From positions 434,001 through 498,000 of the forward strand of contig JACJXZ010000005.1 in assembly GCA_020636375.1 (NCBI GenBank): DNA of 64,000 nucleotides, in the 5' to 3' direction. The notes beneath the pieces were generated by a model. It worked only from the letters and a program-made list of their open reading frames with translations. It was not told the DNA's origin and ran no database searches. Each line of letters begins with the position of its first letter. Within the stretch, counting starts at the first letter, position 1. Made by a program: the position numbers and the translations under genes. The DNA comes from Lewinellaceae bacterium. Its GTDB lineage: Bacteria; Bacteroidota; Bacteroidia; Chitinophagales; Saprospiraceae. Positions 9,296-17,517 of the stretch are shown here, in pieces.

Positions 9296-11200
9296 ATGTG
9301 CGGCATATTCGGCTGCTACGCTCCTAATATAAAAATCTCTGCGGACAAAGCCGTCCAATCCATCGCCCACCGCGGGCCGGATGATGCCGGCTTCCTGGAA
9401 GCCAACGGGCTGACCCTCGGCCACCGCCGCCTGTCCATCCTGGACCTGTCGCCCAATGGCCATCAGCCCATGCTATCCGAAGACGGGCGGTACGCCATCG
9501 TCTACAACGGGGAGATCTACAACCACTGGGATATCCGCGCCGGGCTGGAAGGAAAGTACACCTTCCGGTCGACTTCCGATACCGAGACCCTGCTCTATGG
9601 GTTCATCGAATACGGCAAAGCCGTGCTGAACCGGCTGAACGGCATCTTCGCCTTCGCCATCTTTGACCAAAAAGACAACCGGTTGTTCATCGCCCGCGAC
9701 CAGCTGGGCATCAAGCCCCTTTATTACTACTGGGACGGCGCCACCTTTGCCTTTTGCTCGGAGATCAAAGGCCTCATCCAACTGGAGCAGGTAGACCGGT
9801 CGCTGCGACCGGAAGCCTTTGTCAATTACCTGCACTTCCTCTGGTCGCCAGGGGAAATGACGCCCCTGAAGCATGTGCAGAAGCTGCTGCCCGCCCACTA
9901 CCTCAGCCTGGAACTGGAAAAGCTGCCGCCGCAGTTGTCGCCCGCCCGTTACTACGACATCCCTTTCGACGGCAACTACAGCCACCAATCCGAAGCAACG
10001 CTCACCGACGAACTCGAAGAGCGCCTGCTCCGGGCCGTCGAACGGCAGTTGCTCTCCGACGTACCCGTCGGTTTTTTCCTTTCCGGCGGGCTGGATTCGA
10101 GCCTGCTGGTAGCCCTGGCAAAGAAACTGCGTCCCGATCAGCGGTGGCAGTGTTTCACTATCGACACCACCGGCATGGAGGAGGCCGAAGGTTTCGTCAG
10201 CGACCTGCGCTACGCCCGGCAGGTAGCCAGCCACCTGGACGTCCGGTTGGAAGTGGTCGACGCCTGGCCTGACATCCCGGAGTTCTTCGACACCATGGTC
10301 TGGCACCTCGACGAACCCCAGGCCGACCCCGCCCCTCTAAATGTCCTGAAGATCTGCGAACGCGCCCGGGCAATGGGCTATAAAGTACTCATCGGCGGCG
10401 CTGCCGGCGACGATCTGTTCTCCGGCTACCGCCGCCACCAGGCGCTGCGCTGGGAGCCGCTGCTGAACAACATCCCCGCCGGGCTGGCCGGCCTGCTCTC
10501 CCGCCTGTTGGCGCCTTTGGATAGTGCCCAACCTACTGTCCGCCGTATCCGCAAGCTGCTCCGGGGGGCGGGGCAAACGCCGGACCAGCGCCTGCTGTCC
10601 TATTTTTCCTGGCTGGATACGGACCGCATCAAAAGCCTCTTTGCCGACAGCGTTCAACTGAACGGCTACGACTCCGACGCTCATCTCCAGCGGTTGCTGG
10701 AAACCGTCAACGGAGAACCCAGCACCCTCAACCGCCTCCTCTACCTCGAGCTGCGGTCCTTCCTGGCCGATCACAACCTCAACTATACCGACAAGCTGTC
10801 CATGGCCACTTCCGTGGAAGTCCGGGTGCCCTACCTGGATATGGAACTGGTCGAATTTTCCACCCGCATCCCGCCCGGGCTGAAGCTCAGGGGCAACACC
10901 ACAAAATATCTGCTCCGTAAAGTGGCGGAACGCTACCTGCCGCGGGAGGTGATCTACCGCCCTAAGGCGGGCTTTGGCGCGCCGGTACGGGAGTGGATTC
11001 GGAAAGAACTAAGCCCAATGGTAGAGGAACGTTTGCTGAACGGCAGTTTAGTGGAAAGTGGTTTGATGAAGCAGGAAGAGCTTCGGCGACTGGTCAGGGA
11101 CAACCAGGCAGGAAAGGTAGATGCGGCTTATTCAATATGGTGCCTCATGGCTGTGGAGAGTTGGTTGCGGCAGTTTACACCGGAAAATGTACGGGCATAG
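9296..11200 (+). CDS. asnB: asparagine synthase (glutamine-hydrolysing)-like amidotransferase
   Basis: The 634-residue protein starts MCGIFGCYAP, with Cys2 as the N-terminal glutaminase nucleophile. The glutaminase half carries SIAHRGPDDAGF and YNGEIYN. The synthetase half carries the PP-loop FFLSGGLDSSLLVALAK near residue 262, GGAAGDDLFSGYRRH and VRVPYLDMELVEF. The length is normal for AsnB. In polysaccharide loci such proteins often amidate uronic-acid sugars rather than make asparagine. That reading is an inference from context. A paralogue is at 59655. Confidence 0.87.
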   Translation: MCGIFGCYAPNIKISADKAVQSIAHRGPDDAGFLEANGLTLGHRRLSILDLSPNGHQPMLSEDGRYAIVYNGEIYNHWDIRAGLEGKYTFRSTSDTETLLYGFIEYGKAVLNRLNGIFAFAIFDQKDNRLFIARDQLGIKPLYYYWDGATFAFCSEIKGLIQLEQVDRSLRPEAFVNYLHFLWSPGEMTPLKHVQKLLPAHYLSLELEKLPPQLSPARYYDIPFDGNYSHQSEATLTDELEERLLRAVERQLLSDVPVGFFLSGGLDSSLLVALAKKLRPDQRWQCFTIDTTGMEEAEGFVSDLRYARQVASHLDVRLEVVDAWPDIPEFFDTMVWHLDEPQADPAPLNVLKICERARAMGYKVLIGGAAGDDLFSGYRRHQALRWEPLLNNIPAGLAGLLSRLLAPLDSAQPTVRRIRKLLRGAGQTPDQRLLSYFSWLDTDRIKSLFADSVQLNGYDSDAHLQRLLETVNGEPSTLNRLLYLELRSFLADHNLNYTDKLSMATSVEVRVPYLDMELVEFSTRIPPGLKLRGNTTKYLLRKVAERYLPREVIYRPKAGFGAPVREWIRKELSPMVEERLLNGSLVESGLMKQEELRRLVRDNQAGKVDAAYSIWCLMAVESWLRQFTPENVRA

Positions 11201-11254
11201 GCTCTACGCCCACCGGCTTTTATTAACCATAAAAAGCTACAATACTACCATTCC

Positions 11255-11998
11255 ATGTTAACCTTTTTCAAAAAAAAGTACCGCAACTTATATTACCAAC
11301 TCTTCGACGGAAAGGTTGTCAGCCTCAAAGGATACAAGCATTTAAAAAAATTTAAGTGGATAGTGGACAAAAGGTACGGAAGAGCTTATTTCATGGGATA
11401 TTATGAACCTAAGTTGTGCCGGTATCTGCAAAGCAAACTCCACAAAGAGGCTGTTTTTATAGATATCGGTGCTCATGCTGGTTATCTGAGCTTGTTCGCC
11501 GCCGGCATTGCTACCAATGGATCAGTAATTAGTTTTGAACCAGAGCCGGATAATCGGCAATTCATTAAACAGATTATCTCTTTAAACAAGCTCCAAAACT
11601 GGAAACTGATCGAGAAAGCAGCCGGTAATGAAATGGGGACCATCCGTTTTGCAACAGGCCCTACTTCCTCTATGGGCAAAGTGAGTGCAGAAGGCGGCAT
11701 AGAAGTGAAAAGTTCAACATTGGACGAAGAACTATCAGAACTGAAAAGGGTTGACTTGATCAAAATTGATGTGGAAGGGTTTGGTGGGCGCGTTATTGAA
11801 GGGAGCTTAAATGTTATTGAACGTTTTAAGCCTGTCATATTAATGGAAATCCACAGTGGCTCTGATGAATTAGCAATGGCCCTAAAGCATTTAACTCCTG
11901 GATACAACCTTGCAGATTTGAATACCGGAGAATTCGCGACCAGTACACAAGCAACGCCTCATTTTATCATCGCCACGCCAAACAATAAATTTTCATGA
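11255..11998 (+). CDS. FkbM family methyltransferase
   Basis: 247 residues. FIDIGAHAGYLSLFAAG is motif I, followed by VISFEPEPDNRQFIKQI. The FkbM signature IKIDVEGFGGRVIEGS and VILMEIHSGS are present. It lies 54 nt after the amidotransferase. It probably O-methylates a sugar residue. Base composition is more AT-rich than the preceding asnB gene. The stop is followed directly by repeat DNA. Confidence 0.82.
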   Translation: MLTFFKKKYRNLYYQLFDGKVVSLKGYKHLKKFKWIVDKRYGRAYFMGYYEPKLCRYLQSKLHKEAVFIDIGAHAGYLSLFAAGIATNGSVISFEPEPDNRQFIKQIISLNKLQNWKLIEKAAGNEMGTIRFATGPTSSMGKVSAEGGIEVKSSTLDEELSELKRVDLIKIDVEGFGGRVIEGSLNVIERFKPVILMEIHSGSDELAMALKHLTPGYNLADLNTGEFATSTQATPHFIIATPNNKFS

Positions 11999-12234
11999 AC
12001 TGCGAATCGGCGCGAAGGCTCCCCGGAATTAGCGCCAATTCGCGCCCCAATCCCTGCCTGCTCGTCAGCCCGCCTACTGTGCCAGTATGGCCGGCAGGCT
12101 CGCTGGCAGGCAGGCGCGAAAATTAGCGGATAAAACTTCTCCGCGAAGGCACGCCAATTTATACGCGGATTTACGCGAAGGCTCGCTGGCAGGCAGGCGC
12201 GAACATTGGCGGCAAAATTTGAACTCCAATACAT
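11999..12234. repeat. intergenic GCGAATT/AATTAGCGG repeat with embedded palindrome
   Basis: Repeat DNA only: GCGAATCGGCGCGAAGGCTCC, AATTAGCGCCAATTCGCG and related units. It also holds copies of the GGCAGGCTCGCTGGCAGGCAGG palindrome (12089-12117 and 12179-12200). That palindrome recurs at 21505-21537, 30580-30620, 33025-33060, 50524-50570 and 61555-61600. No gene is visible. Confidence 0.75.
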
Positions 12235-12273
12235 TTTGTGTAAATTGAAAACAAAATTTTAAATTTGCACAAA
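12235..12273. promoter_or_regulatory. 39-bp palindrome upstream of a DUF4143 ATPase remnant
   Basis: TTTGTGTAAATT at the left and AAATTTGCACAAA at the right form an imperfect inverted repeat with an AT-rich centre. A similar palindrome directly precedes the intact DUF4143 ATPase gene at 36701. The arrangement suggests a promoter/operator that stayed behind when the 5' part of the ATPase gene was lost. The sequence from 12274 to 12410 contains only a GGCGCACTAGTGCGCC palindrome and no recognisable coding sequence. Confidence 0.5.
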
Positions 12274-12410
12274 CCATAAAAATAAATTTTTATTACCCCA
12301 GGTTATTGGAAGGCGCACTAGTGCGCCGGGAACGAAGTTGTTGATCAATAATTTGAGGCTGTTTTTCGGCCAGGCAATTTTTATGGAGTGAGATTGCGGA
12401 GCGTTCCAGT

Positions 12411-13148
12411 ATGGAAACCTATCTATCCCAAGGAGGTTTCCCCCGAAGCCTCCTCGCTGAAAACGATGAAGCCTCCTATGCATGGAGGCAGGATTTCATC
12501 ACTACCTTTCTGGAAAGAGATTTGCTGCAATTTGCCGGTTTTACGCCCATAACGATGCGCCGGTTATGGCAGATGCTGGCCCACACCAACGGCCAAACCG
12601 CTAACTTCAGTGCTTTGGGCAGTTCCCTTGGGGTAAGCCATACTACGATTCGGAACTATATCGACCTGCTGGAAGGCACTTTCATGCTGAAACAGGTGAA
12701 ACCATTCAGTGGAAACACCAAAAAGCGATTGGTCAAATCATCAAAGATTTATTTGTCGGATACAGGTATCATCACCGCACTGCTCAACCTGAGGAATTTT
12801 GAGCAGGCTGCCGGGCACCCGGTTTTTGGTTCCTTATGGGAAACCGTGGTTTTGACTAACCTTTGGGGCCACTATCCCTTGCTGGATTTTTCTTTCTACC
12901 GGACTAACCACGGCTCCGAAATTGACTTCGTGGTATCCAATGGAAGCGTTCAGGTTGCCGTCGAATGTAAAGCTACCCTGGCGCCTAAACTGTCGCCTGG
13001 CAACTATTCTGCTATTGAGGATATTATGCCCAAGGCAGTTTTTGTGGCCGCCCCGGTCGAATCCGGCTATTCTATGAAAGGTGGCATTGAAGTGGCTTCC
13101 CTCCCTGAACTCGTCGGGCGCATGGGTGAAATCATGGAGCGGGGGTAG
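12411..13148 (+). pseudogene. AAA_14/DUF4143 ATPase, 5'-truncated
   Basis: The 245-residue frame corresponds to the C-terminal part of an AAA_14-DUF4143 ATPase. It has the linker GGFPRSLLAENDEASYAWR and TFLERDLLQF, then a winged-helix region (ALGSSLGVSHTTIRNYID). The DUF4143 PD-(D/E)XK-like end follows (GSEIDFVVSNGSVQVAVECK). The N-terminal ~150 residues with the Walker A and B motifs are missing. At least seven members or fragments of this family occur in the window. It may still be expressed from ATG 12411, but it could not hydrolyse ATP. Confidence 0.78.
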
Positions 13149-13474
13149 ATTCCAAAACCTCTAATTTGCGCGAGGGGAGGAACCGCGAATGGATGCGAAT
13201 TGGCGCGAAGGGGGGAACCGCGAATTGGCGCGAAGGGGGGTAGACCGCGAATTGGCGCGAATTTATACGCGAATTGGCGCGAAGGGGGGAACCGCGAAGG
13301 GGCGCGAAGGAAGGGGGGCTACGCTGATTAGCGGAAATTAGCGGTAAAATTGGCGAGAATTAGCGGAAAAAGGCTCCGCGCAGATTTGCGGAAATTAAAC
13401 CGCGAATGGACGCGAATTTATACGCGGATTTACGCGAAGGGAAGGGCTGCGCAGATTGGCGTCAATTAGCGGTA
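13149..13474. repeat. intergenic GCGAATT/AATTAGCGG repeat field
   Basis: This 326-bp stretch is entirely short reiterated units, for example CCGCGAATTGGCGCGAAGG four times with spacers, ATTTATACGCG, and GGAAATTAGCGGTAAA. No coding sequence or RNA is visible. Confidence 0.8.
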
Positions 13475-13571
13475 AAAGCCAGAACCTATTAATGGTAAAG
13501 AGCCATTATTTTACGTATATTAACCCCGAATAGTCAAAAGAGGACAGCTACAATTGTGAAATGTGCTTTTT
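13475..13571 (+). promoter_or_regulatory. conserved leader of a toxin-antitoxin operon (copy 1)
   Basis: The segment contains AAAGCCAGAACCTAT, then TTATTTTACGTATATTAACC, and ends ATGTGCTTTTTATGAAC across the antitoxin start. The same series of blocks in the same order precedes the second toxin-antitoxin module (16901-16981). Two unrelated modules sharing one leader suggests a common promoter and possibly a common regulator. No transcript start can be assigned. Confidence 0.6.
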
Positions 13572-13883
13572 ATGAACCCACATGAACCCATATCACATAC
13601 TGATCTAAGCAGTTATCTTTTTTGGGATGTGGACAAAGCCAATATTGACTTTGACCAACGAAAACCTTGGGTGATCGAGCGAGTACTGTCTCACGGCATG
13701 TTGTCTGATTGGGAGAAAATAAAAACGTATTATGGAAAAGCAACGATCCGACAAGTAGTAACGCAGTTACGTTATTTAGATAAACGAACGTTACATTTTT
13801 GTTCCGCTTATTTTGATGTCCCAATAAATGAATTCAGATGCTACATTTACGCGCAATCGAACCCGGGACATTGGGATTATTGA
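13572..13883 (+). CDS. DUF6922-like antitoxin partner of AbiEii toxin
   Basis: 103 residues from ATG 13572 (a GTG nine bases upstream is the alternative). It contains SSYLFWDVDKANIDFDQRK and a helix-turn-helix-like region (KATIRQVVTQLRYLDKRTLHFCSAYF). Proteins of this form usually precede nucleotidyltransferase AbiEii/AbiGii-type toxin genes, which is the case here with a 46-nt overlap. It is probably a DNA-binding antitoxin/autoregulator. The gene is intact although its toxin is broken. Confidence 0.65.
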   Translation: MNPHEPISHTDLSSYLFWDVDKANIDFDQRKPWVIERVLSHGMLSDWEKIKTYYGKATIRQVVTQLRYLDKRTLHFCSAYFDVPINEFRCYIYAQSNPGHWDY

Positions 13884-14057
13884 AATCGCTCATGCATGAG
13901 CCGCTATTAGCAAACACTTTTTTGGTAGGCGGCACTTCTCTCGCTTTGCAAATGGGGCATCGCTTGTCTGTTGATTTGGATTTGTTCACCCATGAACCTT
14001 TTGACGCAGAGCAGTTGTTTGAAGCCTTGCGGCAAAATTACAGCGTTCAACCCCTTA

Positions 14058-14219
14058 GAGCATGTTTGGAGGTAGTCATTTTGGCTGCAAATGCCAGCTT
14101 TTGGAACCTCACTTTGCCATTTTTCTGCCCCGTAGCGCTGCTATGGGGCGGAAAAATGCCTTCGTGAGAACCCAAAATCTGACATTTTCGCCTCAAAAGC
14201 ACCACCTCCAAACATGCTC
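14058..14219. mobile_element. MITE family B, 162 bp, TTA target duplication
   Basis: The ends are GAGCATGTTTGGAGGT and ACCTCCAAACATGCTC (perfect inverse over about 15 bp). The interior has a second inverted segment around CCCCGTAGCGCTGCTATGGGG. TTA flanks both sides (14055-14057, 14220-14222). The element interrupts the AbiEii-like toxin gene. Diverged copies are at 30365-30650 and 32994-33215. Confidence 0.88.
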
Positions 14220-14463
14220 TTACTGTTACCAATACTATATTCATAGTTGTTCTGGAGGGCATAAAAGTGGATTGTGTCCATTTCAAATATCCATTTTCAT
14301 TCCCAATCCTCCATGAAGAAGGGGTAAGATTAGCAGACATGCGGGATATTGCTCCTATGAAATTGGATGCAGTTACGAAAAGGGGAAGCAAGAAAGATTT
14401 CTACGATATGTATTATTTGTTTGAACGCTTCACTCCGCATCAAATACTGGAATGGTATAATAA

Positions 14464-14648
14464 GGGGCCGGAGAAAAATAAGTTCCTCATTTCAGGCTAG
14501 AGATTTCGTCGCTGAACAAGGCGCGAAGAACGCGCATAGCCTAGCTACGCAAGTGATAGCCTGCCCCGTACCCGCAGGGTCGGGGAGCAACGCAGTGCAG
14601 CGGCGAAAGATCAGCATCAAATGGGGAAGTTATTCTTCTCCGGGCCCC
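14464..14648. mobile_element. MITE family C, 185 bp, TAA target duplication
   Basis: Left end GGGGCCGGAGAAAAATAAG, right end CTTCTCCGGGCCCC. TAA lies at 14461-14463 and 14649-14651. It interrupts the AbiEii-like toxin gene a second time. A 168-bp copy, also flanked by TAA, is at 50829-50996, and a solo left end is at about 31898. Confidence 0.88.
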
Positions 14649-14805
14649 TAAGATGTTTCAACATTCAACGAGCATGCATGTCATCCGGAGCCTGACTTAC
14701 TTTGAAGATGCCGAGGTAACCGAAATGCCTGTCGTTTTTGATGACAAGGTTACATGGACTTTAGTCAAAGAGCGCATGGTCCAAATTGTAAGAGAAAACT
14801 TTTAG

Positions 14806-15115
14806 CGTTGAAAGATAATTTGCTACTTCCTGAGAGGACACCATTTCGATATTCCTGACCCTCTCCGCGAAGGAACGCCAATTTGAGCACTAATGGACGC
14901 GAAAGGCGCCCCGGAATTAGCGCCAATTAGCGCCCCAATCCGCGAAAATTAGCGGTGAATCTCTCCGCGAAAGTACGCGAATTTACGCGAAGGCACCTCG
15001 GAATTAGCGGAAATTAGCGCCTAAATTAGCGAATATTCGCGGTCAAAATTAGCGGAAATTAGCGGATAAAGCCCCTCGCCCGCCGGCAACCTTTTCGCCC
15101 GCCGGCAGTTAGAAT
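14806..15115. repeat. intergenic GCGAATT/AATTAGCGG repeat field
   Basis: From about 14865 this is the common intergenic repeat (GGAATTAGCGCCAATTAGCG, AATTTACGCGAAGG, AAATTAGCGGATAAA). It ends with two copies of TCGCCCGCCGGCA just before the next gene. No gene is seen. Confidence 0.75.
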
Positions 15116-15131
15116 AAAATAAAACGCACGG

Positions 15132-16805
15132 ATGATACCTTACGGCATCAGCGATTACAAAGCTTTACGGGCCAGCGGCATGTACTACATCGACAAGACT
15201 CCCTTCATCCCGTTGCTGGAGCGCCAGCCCCGGCATTTGTTCCTGATCCGGCCCCGTCGTTTTGGCAAGAGCCTGTTCGTTTCCATGCTGGAGGCGTACT
15301 ACGACATCGGTTACGGCGCCGAATTTGACGAATTGTTCCGGGGCGCATATATCCATGAGCACCCGACGGAGGAGCGGAACAGCTATCACGTGCTGCGGTT
15401 TGACTTCAGCGCGGTGGACAGCCACGAGGCCCATGCGAATTTTAATGTCTACGCGAACCAGCGGTTGCAGAGTTTCGTCAAAAAGAACGGGTTCAGCCTC
15501 AGGTTGGACGATGTCAACGTCAACAACAACCTGAACAAACTATTTGATTACTGCCACCTGAACGGGCATCCCCTGTTTATCCTTATCGATGAGTACGACA
15601 ATTTCATCAACGAGCTGCTGGTCAGGGGCGAGGCGGAGTACCGGCAGATGGTAACGGGGCAGGAAGCCCTCTACAAGCAATTTTTCCGCACCCTAAAGGC
15701 TGGTACGAGTGGCACGGACGCGCCGGTCAAGAGGATGTTCATAACCGGCGTCAGTCCGCTGGCGCTGTTTGACGTGACCAGCGGGTACAATATCGGCGCG
15801 AACATCACCACCGACGCCGGTTTCAACGACCTGCTCGGCGTGACCCGGGAGGAATTGTCCAGGATACTCCGGCACTATGGCCTGGAAGAGCAGCAGGAAG
15901 CCATCTTCAGCCGCATGGAGGAGTGGTACAACGGGTATAAATTCAGCCGGAAGGCGGCGCACACGATATTCAACACCGACATGGCGCTTTATTACCTGAG
16001 GTCGCTGATTCAAAACAAGGAAGAGCCGGCGGAACTCATCGACCTGAACGTGCGCAGCGATTACACCAAAATCCGCTTCCTGACTCAGACCGACCGTGAG
16101 CTCAACGGCAATTTTTCCGTGCTGAACGAGCTGCTGGCCTCGGGCAAGGTGCATGCCTTGTCTATTGCCGACAACTTCAGCGCTTTCGAGGTCCGCCGGC
16201 GGGAGAATTTTATCTCCCTGCTGTTCTACCTGGGGCTGATCACCATCGAAAAATATGAATCCCTCCGGTTCACTTTCAAAATCCCCAACCAAACCATCCA
16301 TAAAATACTGGCGGAGTTCATCCGCAAAGCGCTGGAAGAACAGGCTGTTTTTGAAATCAGCATCCATGCTTTCTCCGAAAAGCTCCGGTTGTTTTCCACC
16401 CGCCAGGATTTGTCCGTATTCCACTGGCTGGGCGAGCAGGTCAACGCGCATTCCCGCCTGCGGGACTACATTTCCGGCGAAAGCTTCCTCAAAGGTTTTC
16501 TGGCGGCCTACTTGTCCATCGCCCCGTTCTATGAGGTCGTCACCGAAAAAGAGGCCGGTAAGGGTTTTGTGGACATCTACCTGCGCCCGACTATCCCGGA
16601 GGCGCCCTACGGGGCGGGCATCGAACTGAAATACATCAAGCGCAACGAGCTGACGGACGAGGTGCTGGAACGCAAGACGGAGGAAGCCTGGTCGCAACTG
16701 CAACGCTATGCTCTTCCGGAGAATACAGTTAAAGTGATCCTCGTCTTCCACGGCTGGGAATTGACACGGGTGCTGGATGCGCGGGAGTATGTGCCGGGGG
16801 GGTAG
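15132..16805 (+). CDS. AAA-ATPase-like protein with PD-(D/E)XK nuclease domain (PF09820/PF08011 type)
   Basis: 557 residues. The N-terminal AAA-ATPase_like domain begins IPYGISDYKALRASGMYYID. It has the P-loop RPRRFGKSLFVSML near residue 41 and the Walker B-like LFILIDEYDNFIN near 148. The C-terminal PDDEXK_9 domain carries GKGFVDIYLRP and GIELKYIKRN, whose acidic and lysine residues form the nuclease-like site. The family is abundant in Bacteroidota genomes, often in many copies. A role in nucleic-acid-linked defence or mobility is suspected but not established. It is flanked by repeats on both sides. Confidence 0.85.
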   Translation: MIPYGISDYKALRASGMYYIDKTPFIPLLERQPRHLFLIRPRRFGKSLFVSMLEAYYDIGYGAEFDELFRGAYIHEHPTEERNSYHVLRFDFSAVDSHEAHANFNVYANQRLQSFVKKNGFSLRLDDVNVNNNLNKLFDYCHLNGHPLFILIDEYDNFINELLVRGEAEYRQMVTGQEALYKQFFRTLKAGTSGTDAPVKRMFITGVSPLALFDVTSGYNIGANITTDAGFNDLLGVTREELSRILRHYGLEEQQEAIFSRMEEWYNGYKFSRKAAHTIFNTDMALYYLRSLIQNKEEPAELIDLNVRSDYTKIRFLTQTDRELNGNFSVLNELLASGKVHALSIADNFSAFEVRRRENFISLLFYLGLITIEKYESLRFTFKIPNQTIHKILAEFIRKALEEQAVFEISIHAFSEKLRLFSTRQDLSVFHWLGEQVNAHSRLRDYISGESFLKGFLAAYLSIAPFYEVVTEKEAGKGFVDIYLRPTIPEAPYGAGIELKYIKRNELTDEVLERKTEEAWSQLQRYALPENTVKVILVFHGWELTRVLDAREYVPGG

Positions 16806-16900
16806 TGGAAAACTTCTCCGCGAACCAGAGCGAATTTGGTCCGCGAATTTACGCAAATTTGTACGCGGATTTGCGCGAAGGCACAGCGGAATTAGCTGAC
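16806..16900. repeat. intergenic GCGAATT-type repeat
   Basis: Units such as CTCCGCGAACCAGAGCGAATT, TACGCGGATTTGCGCGAAGGC and GCGGAATTAGC. It lies directly between the AAA/PD-(D/E)XK gene and the leader of the next toxin-antitoxin module. Confidence 0.65.
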
Positions 16901-16981
16901 AAAGCCGAAACCCATAGTGAAGTGCCGTTATTTTACGTATATTAACCCTGACCAAACCTACAACCGCAAAATGTGCTTATT
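16901..16981 (+). promoter_or_regulatory. conserved leader of a toxin-antitoxin operon (copy 2)
   Basis: It shares with 13475-13571 the blocks AAAGCCGAAACCCAT, TTATTTTACGTATATTAACC and ATGTGCTTATTATGAAC, in the same order and near the same spacing. The downstream genes are unrelated in sequence, so the leader appears to be a module in its own right. Confidence 0.6.
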
Positions 16982-17194
16982 ATGAACTCATCCGCATCCA
17001 AATTAAGCCCTCTCCAGTTGGAGCTGCTCAAAATATATTCTTTTGACCCCACCGAAGAAGAGTTATACGAGGTAAAAAACCTGCTGGCGCAGTTTTTTGC
17101 CAGGCGCTTTACGGATAAAGTGGCGCAAGCCGCTCAGGAAAAAAACATAACTGACGAAGACCTGGACAACTGGCTGGAAGAGGATGAACAATAA
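16982..17194 (+). CDS. small acidic protein, putative antitoxin
   Basis: 70 residues from ATG 16982 (a GTG nine bases upstream is the alternative). The sequence is helical and acidic (PTEEELYEVKNLLAQFF, then NITDEDLDNWLEEDEQ). Small proteins of this form commonly precede PIN-domain toxins in Bacteroidota. It overlaps the next frame by 11 nt. Its leader is shared with the AbiE-like module at 13475. Confidence 0.6.
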   Translation: MNSSASKLSPLQLELLKIYSFDPTEEELYEVKNLLAQFFARRFTDKVAQAAQEKNITDEDLDNWLEEDEQ

Positions 17195-17375
17195 CTACCG
17201 TTGGGAGCTGATCTATAATGACCCGGACGATAATAAATTCGTCGACTGTGCTGTTGCAGGACAAGCCGACTTTCTGGTAACGCACGATAAACACTTCAAT
17301 GTCTTAAAAGAAATTCCTTTCCCTAAAGTAGAAATCCTCCGCCTGGAGGCTCTGAAAGAATTGTTAGAGTTATAG
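17184..17375 (+). pseudogene. PIN-domain toxin, N-terminal half deleted
   Basis: 63 residues. DPDDNKFVDCAVAGQADFLV and THDKHF are the C-terminal half of a PIN ribonuclease of the PIN_3 toxin type, including the conserved D..K..D and T-D pair. Full-length relatives have about 140 residues with an N-terminal DTN motif, absent here. The overlap with the antitoxin stop and the start MNNN are retained, so an internal deletion removed the first half. It is probably inactive. Confidence 0.68.
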
Positions 17376-17515
17376 CGGGGGTGCAAAGTTCTGCGAAAAT
17401 TAGCGGTGAAATCTCTCCGCGAATCGGCGCGAATTTAAACACGGATTAACGCGAAGGCACTGCGGAATTAGCGGAAATTAGCGCCTAAATTAGCGCGCAT
17501 TCGCGGATAAAATTT
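17376..17515. repeat. intergenic GCGAATT/AATTAGCGG repeat
   Basis: Units such as AAAATTAGCGGTGAAATCTC, CGCGAATCGGCGCGAATTT and GGAATTAGCGGAAATTAGCG end within three bases of the next start codon, so they form the whole 5' region of the dehydrogenase gene. Confidence 0.7.
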
Positions 17516-17517
17516 CC

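Larger units (their letters stand above)
13838..14805 (+). pseudogene. AbiEii/AbiGii-type nucleotidyltransferase toxin, interrupted by two MITEs
   Basis: The N-terminal part (to 14057) carries the nucleotidyltransferase motif LVGGTSLALQMGHRLSVDLD with the catalytic DLD. The frame is broken by a 162-bp element (14058-14219) and a 185-bp element (14464-14648). Removing each element with one 3-bp target copy restores one frame: SVQPL joins TVTNTIF, and EWYNK joins MFQHSTSM. The frame then ends NF and TAG at 14803-14805, about 204 residues. GSKKDFYDMYYLFERF and the tail YFEDAEVTEMPVVF are typical of the family. The toxin is inactive as it stands. Confidence 0.85.
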
